A stretch of 14,217 nt of DNA from a bacterium (GTDB taxonomy: Bacteria > Oederibacteriota > PGYV01 > DSBP01): positions 1 to 14,217 of the forward strand of contig DSBP01000122.1 in NCBI GenBank assembly GCA_011049465.1, written 5' to 3'. This document shows, piece after piece, positions 1 to 5,794 of this stretch. Positions within the stretch are counted from its first letter, which is position 1; every line of letters begins with the position of its first letter. The notes under the pieces are model-generated. The model searched no databases. It worked only from the letters and a program-made list of their open reading frames with translations, and was not told the DNA's origin. Made by a program: the position numbers and the translations under genes.

Positions 1-225
1 AACAGGGAAAAAGCCGAGGCTGAGGAGGTGTTGAGGGACATAGCAGCCTCAATTGCCTGCAGGGCCGCGGTAAAGGCGGGAGATGAACTCTCGGACGCTG
101 AAATAGATTCGCTTTTAACCGGATACTTTGAGGCTTCGGCGCCTTACAGCTGCCCGCACGGAAGGCCGCCGATTGTCAGGATAAGTTTTGAGGAGCTTGA
201 GAAATTTTTTAAAAGAAGGCTTTAA
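1..225 (+). CDS. mutL: DNA mismatch repair protein MutL, C-terminal end (5' truncated by window)
   Basis: This is the last 74 codons of a gene that begins before the window; the frame is open from base 1 to TAA at 223-225. MutL couples mismatch recognition by MutS to strand incision in mismatch repair. The visible part is the C-terminal dimerisation/endonuclease domain. It carries an ACR motif near the start and a CPHGRP motif about 20 codons before the end. Both belong to the metal-binding endonuclease site of MutL/PMS2-type proteins and are missing from the MutH-dependent E. coli type, so this MutL is probably an active nickase. The rest of the catalytic site lies outside the window. The miaA ATG follows the stop directly, a mutL-miaA order known from many bacteria. 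Confidence 0.93.
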   Translation, partial: NREKAEAEEVLRDIAASIACRAAVKAGDELSDAEIDSLLTGYFEASAPYSCPHGRPPIVRISFEELEKFFKRRL

Positions 226-1179
226 ATGTACATAATCATCTGCGGCCCGACCGCGCTTGGAAAATCAGAAGCTGCCGTAATTTTGGCGGAAAAAACAGGC
301 GGAGAAGTTGTGTCAGCGGATTCCATGCAGGTTTACAGGGGGATGGACATCGGCACGTCAAAGATAACCACGGCTGAGTCGCGCGGCATAAAACACCACA
401 TGATAGATATAGCCGACCCTTCGGAAAATTTTACTGTGGCGCGGTATAAAAAAGGGGCCGAAGAGGCGCTTGACTCGATAAAGGCGGCCGGGAAAACGGC
501 GATAATGGCAGGAGGGACAGGGCTTTATATAAATTCGGTAATAAGAGGGCTTATGGAGGCGGCAGAGCCTTCGCCGGAACTGAGGCTGAAATTAAGAAAA
601 GAGCAGGAGGACCGCGGGACAGAGTATATGGCAGATATGCTTAAGGAAAAGGACCCTGAGGCCGCGGGACTTGTTGACCTTAAAAACGGGCGCAGGGTTA
701 TAAGGGCGCTTGAGCTGATTCTCGCGAACAATATGAAGCTCTCTGAATTGCGGCAAAAGACCGGAGGAACGGCTTACAATGACAGGTATATCATCTTTTT
801 TCTCTCCGCGGGCAGGGAATACATATACGCGCGCGTTAACGCGCGTGTTGATAAAATGATGAAAAACGGCCTGCCTGAAGAGGCGGAGCGCCTGCTTGAA
901 AACGGCGTTGGCGAGACAGCGCGCCACGCAATAGGCTACAAGGAGCTCTTTGAATACATACGCGCGGGAAAGCGCGGGCCCCTGCCGGCTGATGCTGTGA
1001 AAAAGGCGACAAGGGCATACGCTCTAAGGCAGCTCACCTGGTTTAAGCGCTATAAAGACGCGGTGCAGGTTGATATGGAAAAAAACTCACCGCTTCAGGC
1101 CGCTCTGTTTATGGAAGAGGCTGTGAAGGCGGCGCTGAATGAAGCGTGCGGGGGCGGTGATGACAATGGCGCGGCCTAA
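226..1179 (+). CDS. miaA: tRNA dimethylallyltransferase MiaA
   Basis: MiaA transfers the dimethylallyl group of DMAPP to N6 of A37 in tRNAs that read codons starting with U; it is cytoplasmic. The 317-residue length is typical. Residues 7-14 form the P-loop GPTALGKS. The substrate-binding segment DSMQVYRGMDIGT is at about 32-44, followed by the GGTGLY loop near 96-101. AIGYKEL and RQLTWFKR near the C-terminus are also characteristic of the family. The ATG abuts the mutL stop with no intergenic base, so translation is probably coupled. An A-rich AAAAGAAGG stretch inside the mutL end may serve as the ribosome binding site. No hfq gene follows, unlike in enterobacteria; a DUF4416 gene overlaps the 3' end instead. 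Confidence 0.97.
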   Translation: MYIIICGPTALGKSEAAVILAEKTGGEVVSADSMQVYRGMDIGTSKITTAESRGIKHHMIDIADPSENFTVARYKKGAEEALDSIKAAGKTAIMAGGTGLYINSVIRGLMEAAEPSPELRLKLRKEQEDRGTEYMADMLKEKDPEAAGLVDLKNGRRVIRALELILANNMKLSELRQKTGGTAYNDRYIIFFLSAGREYIYARVNARVDKMMKNGLPEEAERLLENGVGETARHAIGYKELFEYIRAGKRGPLPADAVKKATRAYALRQLTWFKRYKDAVQVDMEKNSPLQAALFMEEAVKAALNEACGGGDDNGAA

Positions 1180-1699
1180 GGAGCCAAAGGATGAAAAACT
1201 CATGGCCGGAATAATATACGCGAATGAGGGGGTTTATAACGCGGTGAAAGCTGCGCTTGAGGCGGAATATGGAAGCGTTGATTATGAGAGCGAAGAACTT
1301 GATTTCAGCCATACGGATTATTACTCTGATGAGATGGGGCAGGGGCTGAAGCGCAGGTTTATCTCTTTTGCCGTGCTTGTTCCACCGGGGCGGCTTTCAG
1401 AGATAAAACTTTTCGCCAATTACATTGAGGACAAAACAGCGCGCGCTGAAGGAGGCCGGCAGGTCAACATAGACCCCGGGCTGGTCTCGCAAAGCAGGCT
1501 GGTTTTGGCGAGCGCGAAGAATTTTTCCCACAGGATATACCTTAAAGACGGCATATTTGCCGAGGTGACGCTTATTTACAGGGTGAAAAAGGGTTTTACC
1601 CCGCTTGAGTGGACCTTTCCCGAATACGCCTCCCAAAGATGCAGGGAGATAATGGGGGAGATAAGGGAGATATATTGCAAACAGGTCAAGTTATTTTAA
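1166..1699 (+). CDS. DUF4416 family protein
   Basis: This is a conserved protein of unknown biochemical role, 177 residues from the chosen start. The opening (MARPKEPKDEKLMAGIIYAN) and a central region with YYSDEMG, LKRRFISF, NIDPGLVS and LVLASAKN match my memory of DUF4416 proteins, which occur mostly in anaerobic and candidate-phylum bacteria. I see no signal peptide or membrane segment. In-frame starts also exist at 1139 and 1160. I chose 1166 because GGTGA at 1156-1160 lies 5 bases upstream and because the family usually begins close to this point. The 5' end overlaps the last 14 bases of miaA (stop at 1177-1179), so the two genes are probably co-translated. The Ile codons are mostly ATA, as in the neighbours. 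The repeat island begins right after the stop. Confidence 0.85.
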   Translation: MARPKEPKDEKLMAGIIYANEGVYNAVKAALEAEYGSVDYESEELDFSHTDYYSDEMGQGLKRRFISFAVLVPPGRLSEIKLFANYIEDKTARAEGGRQVNIDPGLVSQSRLVLASAKNFSHRIYLKDGIFAEVTLIYRVKKGFTPLEWTFPEYASQRCREIMGEIREIYCKQVKLF

Positions 1700-1761
1700 A
1701 CTGAAAACTGAAATATCAAAATATAAAATGCCTTTCTTGCGGCAAGGGTTGTTTTGTGTTC

Positions 1762-1800
1762 GTGTTAACTTGCAAATTGCAAATTCCAAATTGTAAATTG
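1762..1800 (+). repeat. AT-rich minisatellite, left copy
   Basis: The segment opens with GTGTTAACTTGCAA and continues with near-tandem units of the form AAATTGCAAATTG / AAATTGTAAATTG. The same opening and units recur in the same orientation at 2503-2534. A shorter fragment of the same type lies at about 2299-2319. Such AAATTG-type minisatellites are common between genes in some candidate-phylum genomes; that comparison is from memory. Confidence 0.7.
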
Positions 1801-1815
1801 TCTTCACTTGAGGTT

Positions 1816-2025
1816 GGCCGGGGCAGGCAGCGGAGAAATTTCGCCGATTTACATCGGCGGCGAGCCCGGTCATCCGGAGACTCGTGAATATGCGCGATTA
1901 GGCTTGCGCGGGTTTTGGGGCGGCAACTCTTAAGCAGGGCACAGGTGTTTGGTATGGCGTTGAATAGCGCACAGCACAGACGCGCCCTGAGTTCTCGACG
2001 AAATTTTCCACTGCCAGCCCCGCCC
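1816..2025. repeat. Element bounded by a 32-bp imperfect inverted-repeat pair
   Basis: The left arm at 1816-1847 and the reverse complement of 1995-2025 align at about 27 of 32 positions with one single-base gap. Both share the core GGGGC, GGCAG and AAATTTCG. Inside, 1842-1859 forms a 7-bp hairpin with stems CGCCGAT and ATCGGCG and a TTAC loop. The ~150-bp interior has no gene. This fits a small non-autonomous transposable element (MITE-like) or a remnant of one. No obvious target-site duplication flanks it, and the right arm runs into another repeat (2011-2095), so the true element boundary is uncertain. Confidence 0.5.
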
Positions 2026-2095
2026 TGCGATAGTATACGTTAGGGCGAAACTTATTTAGCAACCTGCAAAAAGCAAGGATTGAATAACGGGATGA
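2011..2095 (+). repeat. ~85-bp direct repeat, copy 1
   Basis: It pairs with 2331-2412 in the same orientation. Shared blocks are CTGCC, CCCCG-CCTGCG, GTT-GGGC, TTTAGCAACC (2055-2064), an A-rich block, AGGAT and GATGA. The spacing is nearly constant along the whole length, so this is a diverged duplicate and not chance similarity. Its left end overlaps the right arm of the inverted repeat at 1995-2025. Function is unknown. Confidence 0.6.
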
Positions 2096-2119
2096 TTATT
2101 AGTGTTTGTCTGGTTTAAC

Positions 2120-2199
2120 GTAGGCGCGGACTTCAGTCCGCGGTATTTGAGTGTGACGGGCGGTATTTGAAAGGCGCGCGAACTGAAGTTCGCGGCTAC
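2120..2199. repeat. REPIN/BIME-like pair of GTAG-headed palindromes
   Basis: Two palindromes lie head to head. The first has GTAG at 2120-2123 followed by the stem CGCGGACT / AGTCCGCG (2125-2142). The second has the stem CGCGAACT / AGTTCGCG (2177-2194) followed by CTAC at 2196-2199, i.e. GTAG on the other strand. Each stem is 8 bp and perfect. The differing bases are compensated within each stem (GG/CC versus GA/TC), which suggests selection on pairing. A GTAG tetranucleotide 5' of a hairpin, with two hairpins in inverted orientation, is the hallmark of REP sequences mobilised by RAYT transposases. A 10-base direct repeat CGGTATTTGA (2141-2150 and 2161-2170) lies at and after the end of the first palindrome. 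No RAYT gene is in the window. Confidence 0.7.
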
Positions 2200-2330
2200 A
2201 AGGACGGCAGCAAAGACGGGAAGAACTGAAGGCTAAATCATACGTTGTGCTCTTAATATGAATAAGAATTAAGAATAGCAAATAGTTATTAGTGTTTAAT
2301 GCAAATGGAAATTGTAAATAGTTTTACCCG

Positions 2331-2412
2331 CTGCCCTCCCCGTCCTGCGTCAGTGCGTGTTGGGGCAAAGGTTGTTTAGCAACCGGTAAAAAACGAGGAT
2401 GTAATGTGATGA
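2331..2412 (+). repeat. ~85-bp direct repeat, copy 2
   Basis: This is the diverged partner of 2011-2095. In this copy the conserved TTTAGCAACC block (2375-2384) is part of a small hairpin with stem GGTTG/CAACC and loop TTTAG at 2370-2384; in copy 1 the left half of that stem is lost. Just downstream, GTAGGGGCATCGTTGCC (2422-2438) has a GTAG head and a 4-bp stem, possibly a decayed REP-like sequence. Confidence 0.6.
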
Positions 2413-2502
2413 GCTGTTTTTGTAGGGGCATCGTTGCCAACTCCGCCATAGCAGCGAATGCTGCGTCGGCCGGGCCTGCGCTGTCCGCGGGGTTTGGGTT
2501 TG

Positions 2503-2534
2503 GTGTTAACTTGCAACTTGCAAATTGTAAATTG
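2503..2534 (+). repeat. AT-rich minisatellite, right copy
   Basis: This is the direct copy of the stretch at 1762-1800: GTGTTAACTTGCAA, then TTGCAAATTGTAAATTG. It lacks one of the internal units of the left copy. It ends about 20 bases upstream of the -35 box of the next gene. The two copies bracket the other repeats of the island. Confidence 0.7.
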
Positions 2535-2554
2535 CTTTTCACATCCTCCTTCTC

Positions 2555-2583
2555 TTGCAACTATGCCCCAAATATACTATAAT
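2555..2583 (+). promoter_or_regulatory. Sigma70-type promoter for the chemoreceptor-like gene
   Basis: TTGCAA at 2555-2560 and TATAAT at 2578-2583 are separated by 17 bases. The expected transcript start near 2590 gives a leader of about 30 bases before the TTG start at 2622. The -10 box is perfect and the -35 box matches at 4 of 6 positions. Confidence 0.7.
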
Positions 2584-2621
2584 AACAGAGGCGTAAATAA
2601 ACAAAAGAGGCGGACATAACG

Positions 2622-3845
2622 TTGAATGATTTTATCAAAAAACTTGTTGATTTCAGGATAACTGCCCGCGAGGCGGCTTTTCTTGTTCTGCTGCCGGCTT
2701 TATCTTCCGCGGCAGCGGCTTTTATGGTATCTGTTTATCTTGCCGCGGGCGCGGGGCAGGCGGTGGTTGTGATTATTTCCGGGTTTCTTATCGGCGCTGC
2801 AGCGGGTTTTGGCGCGGCTCATCATGTGGACCACAAGGTAAGGGCTGATGAGAAGCTGCTAAAAGAAAACGCGGGCCGGCCCGCTGATGTCCGGTTCAGT
2901 TTTTATATCACATCCGCGGCAGCGCGCCTGGCTGTTGGAGCTTGCGAGGAGATGCGGACGGACGCGCATAAAAAGCTTTCGGCTGTGAAGAGTTCGGTGC
3001 TTGACATTAACAGCAGGATAACAACGGCCGCCGTGGAAAATGAGGCGCTGGTAAAGCGGATGAAGGAAGCGGGCCTGGAGATAAAAGCCAATTCCGAGAA
3101 TGTAAGAAAGGTCACAACCATAGTCAACAACCTCTCTGTAGCGCTTAAAAGGGTTATTGAGGATGTAAAAGCCATATCGGAAAAGACAAAGACGGCATTC
3201 GGCGTGGCAAAGACAGGGACAAAGACGACCGGAGCGCAGATAGCGGCTATGGGAAGCATCAGGAGCGCGGTAACGGAATCGGCTGATGTCATAAACAGGC
3301 TCCAGGTCAACTCAAAAGAGACCAAAAAGATAGTGTCGTCAATAGCCGAGATTGCCAAAAAGACGAACCTGCTCTCGCTTAACGCGGGCATTGAGGCTGC
3401 GCGGGCGGGCGAGGCCGGAAAGAGCTTTGCTGTCGTGGCGCAGCAGGTGCGCGAGCTTGCGGAGGCGGCTACTGCGGCCACAAGGGATATGTCCCGGTTT
3501 TTAACGGGGACAGAGGAGCTCGCGAAGGAAGCCGTGAATGTGATAAAAGGGCAGAGCCGGATAGAGGACGCGGTTTCTGTGGTGTACGAGGCAAGCGATT
3601 ATTTCATGAACATTGTCAACAGCTTGAGCGAGATAGCAAAAATGCTGGCGGATATTTATTCGGCCGCGGAAGAGTATAAAACCGACAATGACCTTCTTAT
3701 CATACTGTCGGGCAGGATAAACTCAAGGCTCGCGGAGATAACGTCCGCGATTAATAATGTATTTGACAGTGTCAGGCAATCAATGTATATTATGGACGAA
3801 ATATCCGCCGGGGTGTGTCAAATAAACAAAGACGCAGGCGGCTAA
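2622..3845 (+). CDS. Methyl-accepting chemotaxis-like protein without sensor domain
   Basis: This 407-residue protein resembles the signalling half of chemoreceptors. Two hydrophobic segments at about 18-40 and 46-66 are joined by only a few residues, so there is no periplasmic ligand-binding domain, and I see no clear HAMP domain. Long helices follow. The conserved hairpin tip is at about 240-282 and contains KKTNLLSLNAGIEAARAGE and SFAVVAQQVRELAE; this is the surface that binds CheA and CheW in true receptors. The usual tip QTNLLALNAAIEAARAGE is altered to KTNLLSLNAGIEAARAGE. No cheA, cheW, cheR or cheB gene is nearby. The start is TTG at 2622, with GAGG at 2607-2610 upstream at a rather long spacing; no in-frame ATG gives a better N-terminus. 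A PilZ gene follows after 14 bases, so the protein may report membrane state or couple to c-di-GMP signalling rather than sense an external ligand. Confidence 0.88.
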   Translation: MNDFIKKLVDFRITAREAAFLVLLPALSSAAAAFMVSVYLAAGAGQAVVVIISGFLIGAAAGFGAAHHVDHKVRADEKLLKENAGRPADVRFSFYITSAAARLAVGACEEMRTDAHKKLSAVKSSVLDINSRITTAAVENEALVKRMKEAGLEIKANSENVRKVTTIVNNLSVALKRVIEDVKAISEKTKTAFGVAKTGTKTTGAQIAAMGSIRSAVTESADVINRLQVNSKETKKIVSSIAEIAKKTNLLSLNAGIEAARAGEAGKSFAVVAQQVRELAEAATAATRDMSRFLTGTEELAKEAVNVIKGQSRIEDAVSVVYEASDYFMNIVNSLSEIAKMLADIYSAAEEYKTDNDLLIILSGRINSRLAEITSAINNVFDSVRQSMYIMDEISAGVCQINKDAGG

Positions 3846-3859
3846 AAAGGAGGTTTTAT

Positions 3860-4225
3860 ATGGCTGAGGGAGAGTTATATGTGGAAAGGCGCAGGCACAA
3901 GCGTATTGACAGGAAGTTCAGCGTTAACTATAAAATCATCAATGCGGAAGACGAGGCGCAGGAAATAAGAAAAAGTGCCGTGCGAAAGCAGGGACTGAGC
4001 TCAGATATAAGCCTGGGCGGAATAAAGGTTGAAGGCGAGATGGCCGGCGCCAAAGGGGATATAATAAGAATAGAGGTTGTAATAGAGGAACAGCCCGAGC
4101 CTGTAACCACATTTGCCGAGGTCAAATGGGTGAGGGAAGAAAACGGCAGCAGGTCATTCGGCCTTGAGTTTCTTATACTCCGGGAAGCCGACAAGGAAAA
4201 GATAGAAAAGCTTCTGGGGGAATAA
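3860..4225 (+). CDS. PilZ domain protein (predicted c-di-GMP receptor)
   Basis: This 121-residue protein is essentially a single PilZ domain, a c-di-GMP-binding beta-barrel that acts as an adaptor in motility, pilus and envelope control. Both signature motifs are present: an Arg-rich RxxxR (R11 to R15, within ERRRHKRID) and DxSxxG (D49, S51, G54, in SDISLGG). The later strands TTFAEVKWVR and RSFGLEFL are also typical. The barrel is followed by a short helix (ADKEKIEKLLG). The start is ATG at 3860, preceded by an excellent AAAGGAGG at 3846-3853 with 6-base spacing; an upstream in-frame start at 3815 lies inside the preceding gene and would add a basic tail without family support. The gene is probably transcribed with the chemoreceptor-like gene. 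Confidence 0.9.
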   Translation: MAEGELYVERRRHKRIDRKFSVNYKIINAEDEAQEIRKSAVRKQGLSSDISLGGIKVEGEMAGAKGDIIRIEVVIEEQPEPVTTFAEVKWVREENGSRSFGLEFLILREADKEKIEKLLGE

Positions 4226-4279
4226 AAACAACTTAAATTAGTACGATTTATCAGTTTTTAGTTTAATCTATCCTTCAAT

Positions 4280-4378
4280 ATTCATCCGTTTAATCCTTTT
4301 GACATACTTTAATTTTTTTGTTATTATTAAAAAGGACGTTTTACACTTAAAAACCTGATATTGAGAAAACGGATGAAT
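4280..4378. promoter_or_regulatory. 12-bp inverted repeat flanking the promoter
   Basis: ATTCATCCGTTT at 4280-4291 is the exact reverse complement of AAACGGATGAAT at 4367-4378. The left arm ends 7 bases upstream of the -35 box and the right arm lies in the transcribed leader. A perfect 12-bp match in a 190-bp intergenic region is unlikely by chance. Because the left arm is not in the transcript made from this promoter, a DNA-level role is more likely than an RNA hairpin: either two operator sites, or pairing in read-through transcripts from the PilZ gene. Confidence 0.55.
4299..4327 (+). promoter_or_regulatory. Near-consensus sigma70-type promoter for the lipoprotein operon
   Basis: TTGACA (4299-4304, perfect) and TATTAT (4322-4327, 5 of 6) are separated by 17 bases. 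The expected start near 4334 gives an ~80-base leader before the ATG at 4415. The spacer is T-rich. No other clear promoter is seen before 11419, so this may drive the five genes that follow. Confidence 0.75.
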
Positions 4379-4395
4379 GATGATAATTATCATCA
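4378..4395. promoter_or_regulatory. 18-bp perfect palindrome, Fur-box-like operator candidate
   Basis: TGATGATAATTATCATCA is a perfect palindrome centred at 4386/4387. Read from 4381 it matches the 7-1-7 Fur consensus TGATAATnATTATCA at 13 of 14 defined positions, and by symmetry also on the other strand. It lies about 45-60 bases downstream of the predicted transcript start and about 10 bases before the ribosome binding site AAAGGGG (4402-4408). A bound repressor there would act as a roadblock. Another metalloregulator or an AT-rich RNA hairpin are alternatives. Nothing in the downstream genes points specifically to iron. Confidence 0.5.
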
Positions 4396-4414
4396 GTGAA
4401 GAAAGGGGCTGCAG

Positions 4415-5773
4415 ATGAAAGGCAGAAATATCTTCGTTTTAATGTTGTTTTTAATCGTTTTTCTGTTCTCCGGGTGCATTGGCGGCCAGGATGAGGAACA
4501 GATGAATATAGAGCTTAACATAAGCGGGGGAGCTGAACTCGCGGAGCTTGAAAACCTTCAAAAGCTTGTTAAAGAACAGAAAAGCCAGCTGAACCAGCTT
4601 GAAAAACAGCTTGCGACAAAGAAAACTTCCGGTTCAAAGGCTGAAATTCAGGCACTGCAGAAGCAGATATCAAAACAAAAAAGCGCGGTTGTTGAGGCAT
4701 CCAAGAAGGTTGAGACCGTATCGACGGCAAAGGGGCAGAATGTATCAGCCATGTTCAGGGGCGTGCCCAGCCATAATTTTTACCAGGGGTTTAATATACT
4801 CCCGCCGCTTGATTTTAAATGGAGATACAGGGCGGGCGCGGGTTTTGACGCTTCCCCCATATTAAGCAGGGAGCACATCTATATTGGCGGGCTGGATAAT
4901 AATTTCTACGCGCTGAGCAAAGCCACGGGACAGCCTGTCTGGAAATTTCCGGCAGGCGGAGCCATTACATCAACAGCGGCTTTGTACGGCGGAGTCCTTT
5001 ATTTCGGGACAGAAGCGGGCGCGGTAATTGCGCTTGAGGCCGCGAAAGGCAGGCAGGTGTGGAGAAAAAATGTAGGCGGCCCGGTAAAACTCTCGTCCCC
5101 GGCGGTTTTTGGAAAATTTGTATATGTGGGATGCATGGATAACAAGTTTTATGCCCTTGACAGGGGGACAGGCAATATAGTGTGGGAGCACACCACGATG
5201 ATGCCCATCGCCTCATCGCCTGTTGTGGCGAACGGCATGGTGTATGTTGCCTCGCTTGACAGGACAATGTACGCGCTTGACCTTGAGACAGGAAAGGTGC
5301 AGTGGACCTTTCAGGCGGGCAACGCCATAAGCTCAAGCCCTGCCGAGGACTCGGGAACGCTTTATTTCGGGTCTGACGACAAAAAGGTTTACGCCCTTGA
5401 CTCGGTAAGCGGGGGAGTGAAGTGGTCGTTTTCAACTGAAGCATGGGTGGCTTCCTCGCCTGTCATTAAAGACGGCGTGCTTTATATCGGCTCGAATGAC
5501 AGGAGAATATACGCGCTTAACACTCAAAACGGAAGGCTCTTGTGGAGAGTGGATACTGACGGAAGGGTGCTTTCTGTGCCGTTTGTTGCCAATGACATGC
5601 TTTATGCCACTGCGGGAAAGCAGGTGCTGGCAATAGATATTAAAACAGGCTCTGTTAAATGGGAGCAAAAATATGATTATACGATAAAATCCTCAATGAC
5701 CGGAGAGGACGGTATTGTTTACTTTGCCGACGCCGACTCCTCGGTGTTCGCGCTTGAATCAGTGGCTAAATAA
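4415..5773 (+). CDS. Lipoprotein with coiled coil and PQQ-like beta-propeller
   Basis: This 452-residue envelope protein has a lipoprotein signal: a charged start, a hydrophobic stretch, then LFSG before Cys21. A Gln/Lys/Leu-rich coiled coil spans about 40-107. The rest is a PQQ-type (BamB-like) beta-propeller. Blade motifs of the form YALD-xxTG-xxxW recur every ~40 residues, ending at W176, W216, W257, W297, W337, W377 and W416, with W136 and a final FALES completing roughly eight blades. No enzymatic motif is visible, so a scaffold or protein-binding role is likely, as for BamB in outer-membrane protein assembly; but BamB has no such coiled coil and the gene context differs. AAAGGGG precedes the ATG by 6 bases. 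It is the first gene after the promoter at 4299 and is followed 21 bases later by the cyclase-like gene. Confidence 0.9.
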   Translation: MKGRNIFVLMLFLIVFLFSGCIGGQDEEQMNIELNISGGAELAELENLQKLVKEQKSQLNQLEKQLATKKTSGSKAEIQALQKQISKQKSAVVEASKKVETVSTAKGQNVSAMFRGVPSHNFYQGFNILPPLDFKWRYRAGAGFDASPILSREHIYIGGLDNNFYALSKATGQPVWKFPAGGAITSTAALYGGVLYFGTEAGAVIALEAAKGRQVWRKNVGGPVKLSSPAVFGKFVYVGCMDNKFYALDRGTGNIVWEHTTMMPIASSPVVANGMVYVASLDRTMYALDLETGKVQWTFQAGNAISSSPAEDSGTLYFGSDDKKVYALDSVSGGVKWSFSTEAWVASSPVIKDGVLYIGSNDRRIYALNTQNGRLLWRVDTDGRVLSVPFVANDMLYATAGKQVLAIDIKTGSVKWEQKYDYTIKSSMTGEDGIVYFADADSSVFALESVAK

Positions 5774-5794
5774 AAAGGGGCCCGCTAAAACAAA

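Larger units (their letters stand above)
1700..2621. other. Gene-free repeat island between the DUF4416 gene and the chemoreceptor-like gene
   Basis: About 920 bases hold no credible gene. The short open frames here have no recognisable protein and several are built from the repeats themselves. The island contains AT-rich minisatellite stretches at both ends and in the middle, a 32-bp imperfect inverted-repeat pair, two copies of an ~85-bp direct repeat, a REPIN-like palindrome pair, and a promoter at its right edge. A 12-base direct repeat (TTATTAGTGTTT) at 2096-2107 and 2286-2297 brackets the palindrome pair. I see no convincing rho-independent terminator for the upstream operon, no tRNA and no CRISPR array. 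Confidence 0.75.

Noticed and set aside
1139..1165. Longer N-terminus for the DUF4416 protein starting at 1139 or 1160
   Set aside because: GGTGA is well placed for ATG 1166, and the extra residues lie within the miaA overlap without family support.
1691..1873. Minus-strand frame of 60 codons
   Set aside because: It reads through the minisatellite and the left inverted-repeat arm, so it is a translation of repeats.
2096..2297. CRISPR-like spacing of repeats
   Set aside because: Repeats are few, differ in type and orientation, and are not regularly spaced; no cas gene is present.
2324..2560. Minus-strand frame of 78 codons in the repeat island
   Set aside because: It is composed of the minisatellite and the ~85-bp direct repeat and has no recognisable protein.
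2903..3481. Minus-strand frame of 192 codons
   Set aside because: It is the antisense shadow of the chemoreceptor-like coding sequence, Ala/Ser-rich with no domain.
3815..3859. Longer PilZ protein starting at 3815
   Set aside because: It would begin inside the chemoreceptor-like gene, while AAAGGAGG is ideally placed for ATG 3860.
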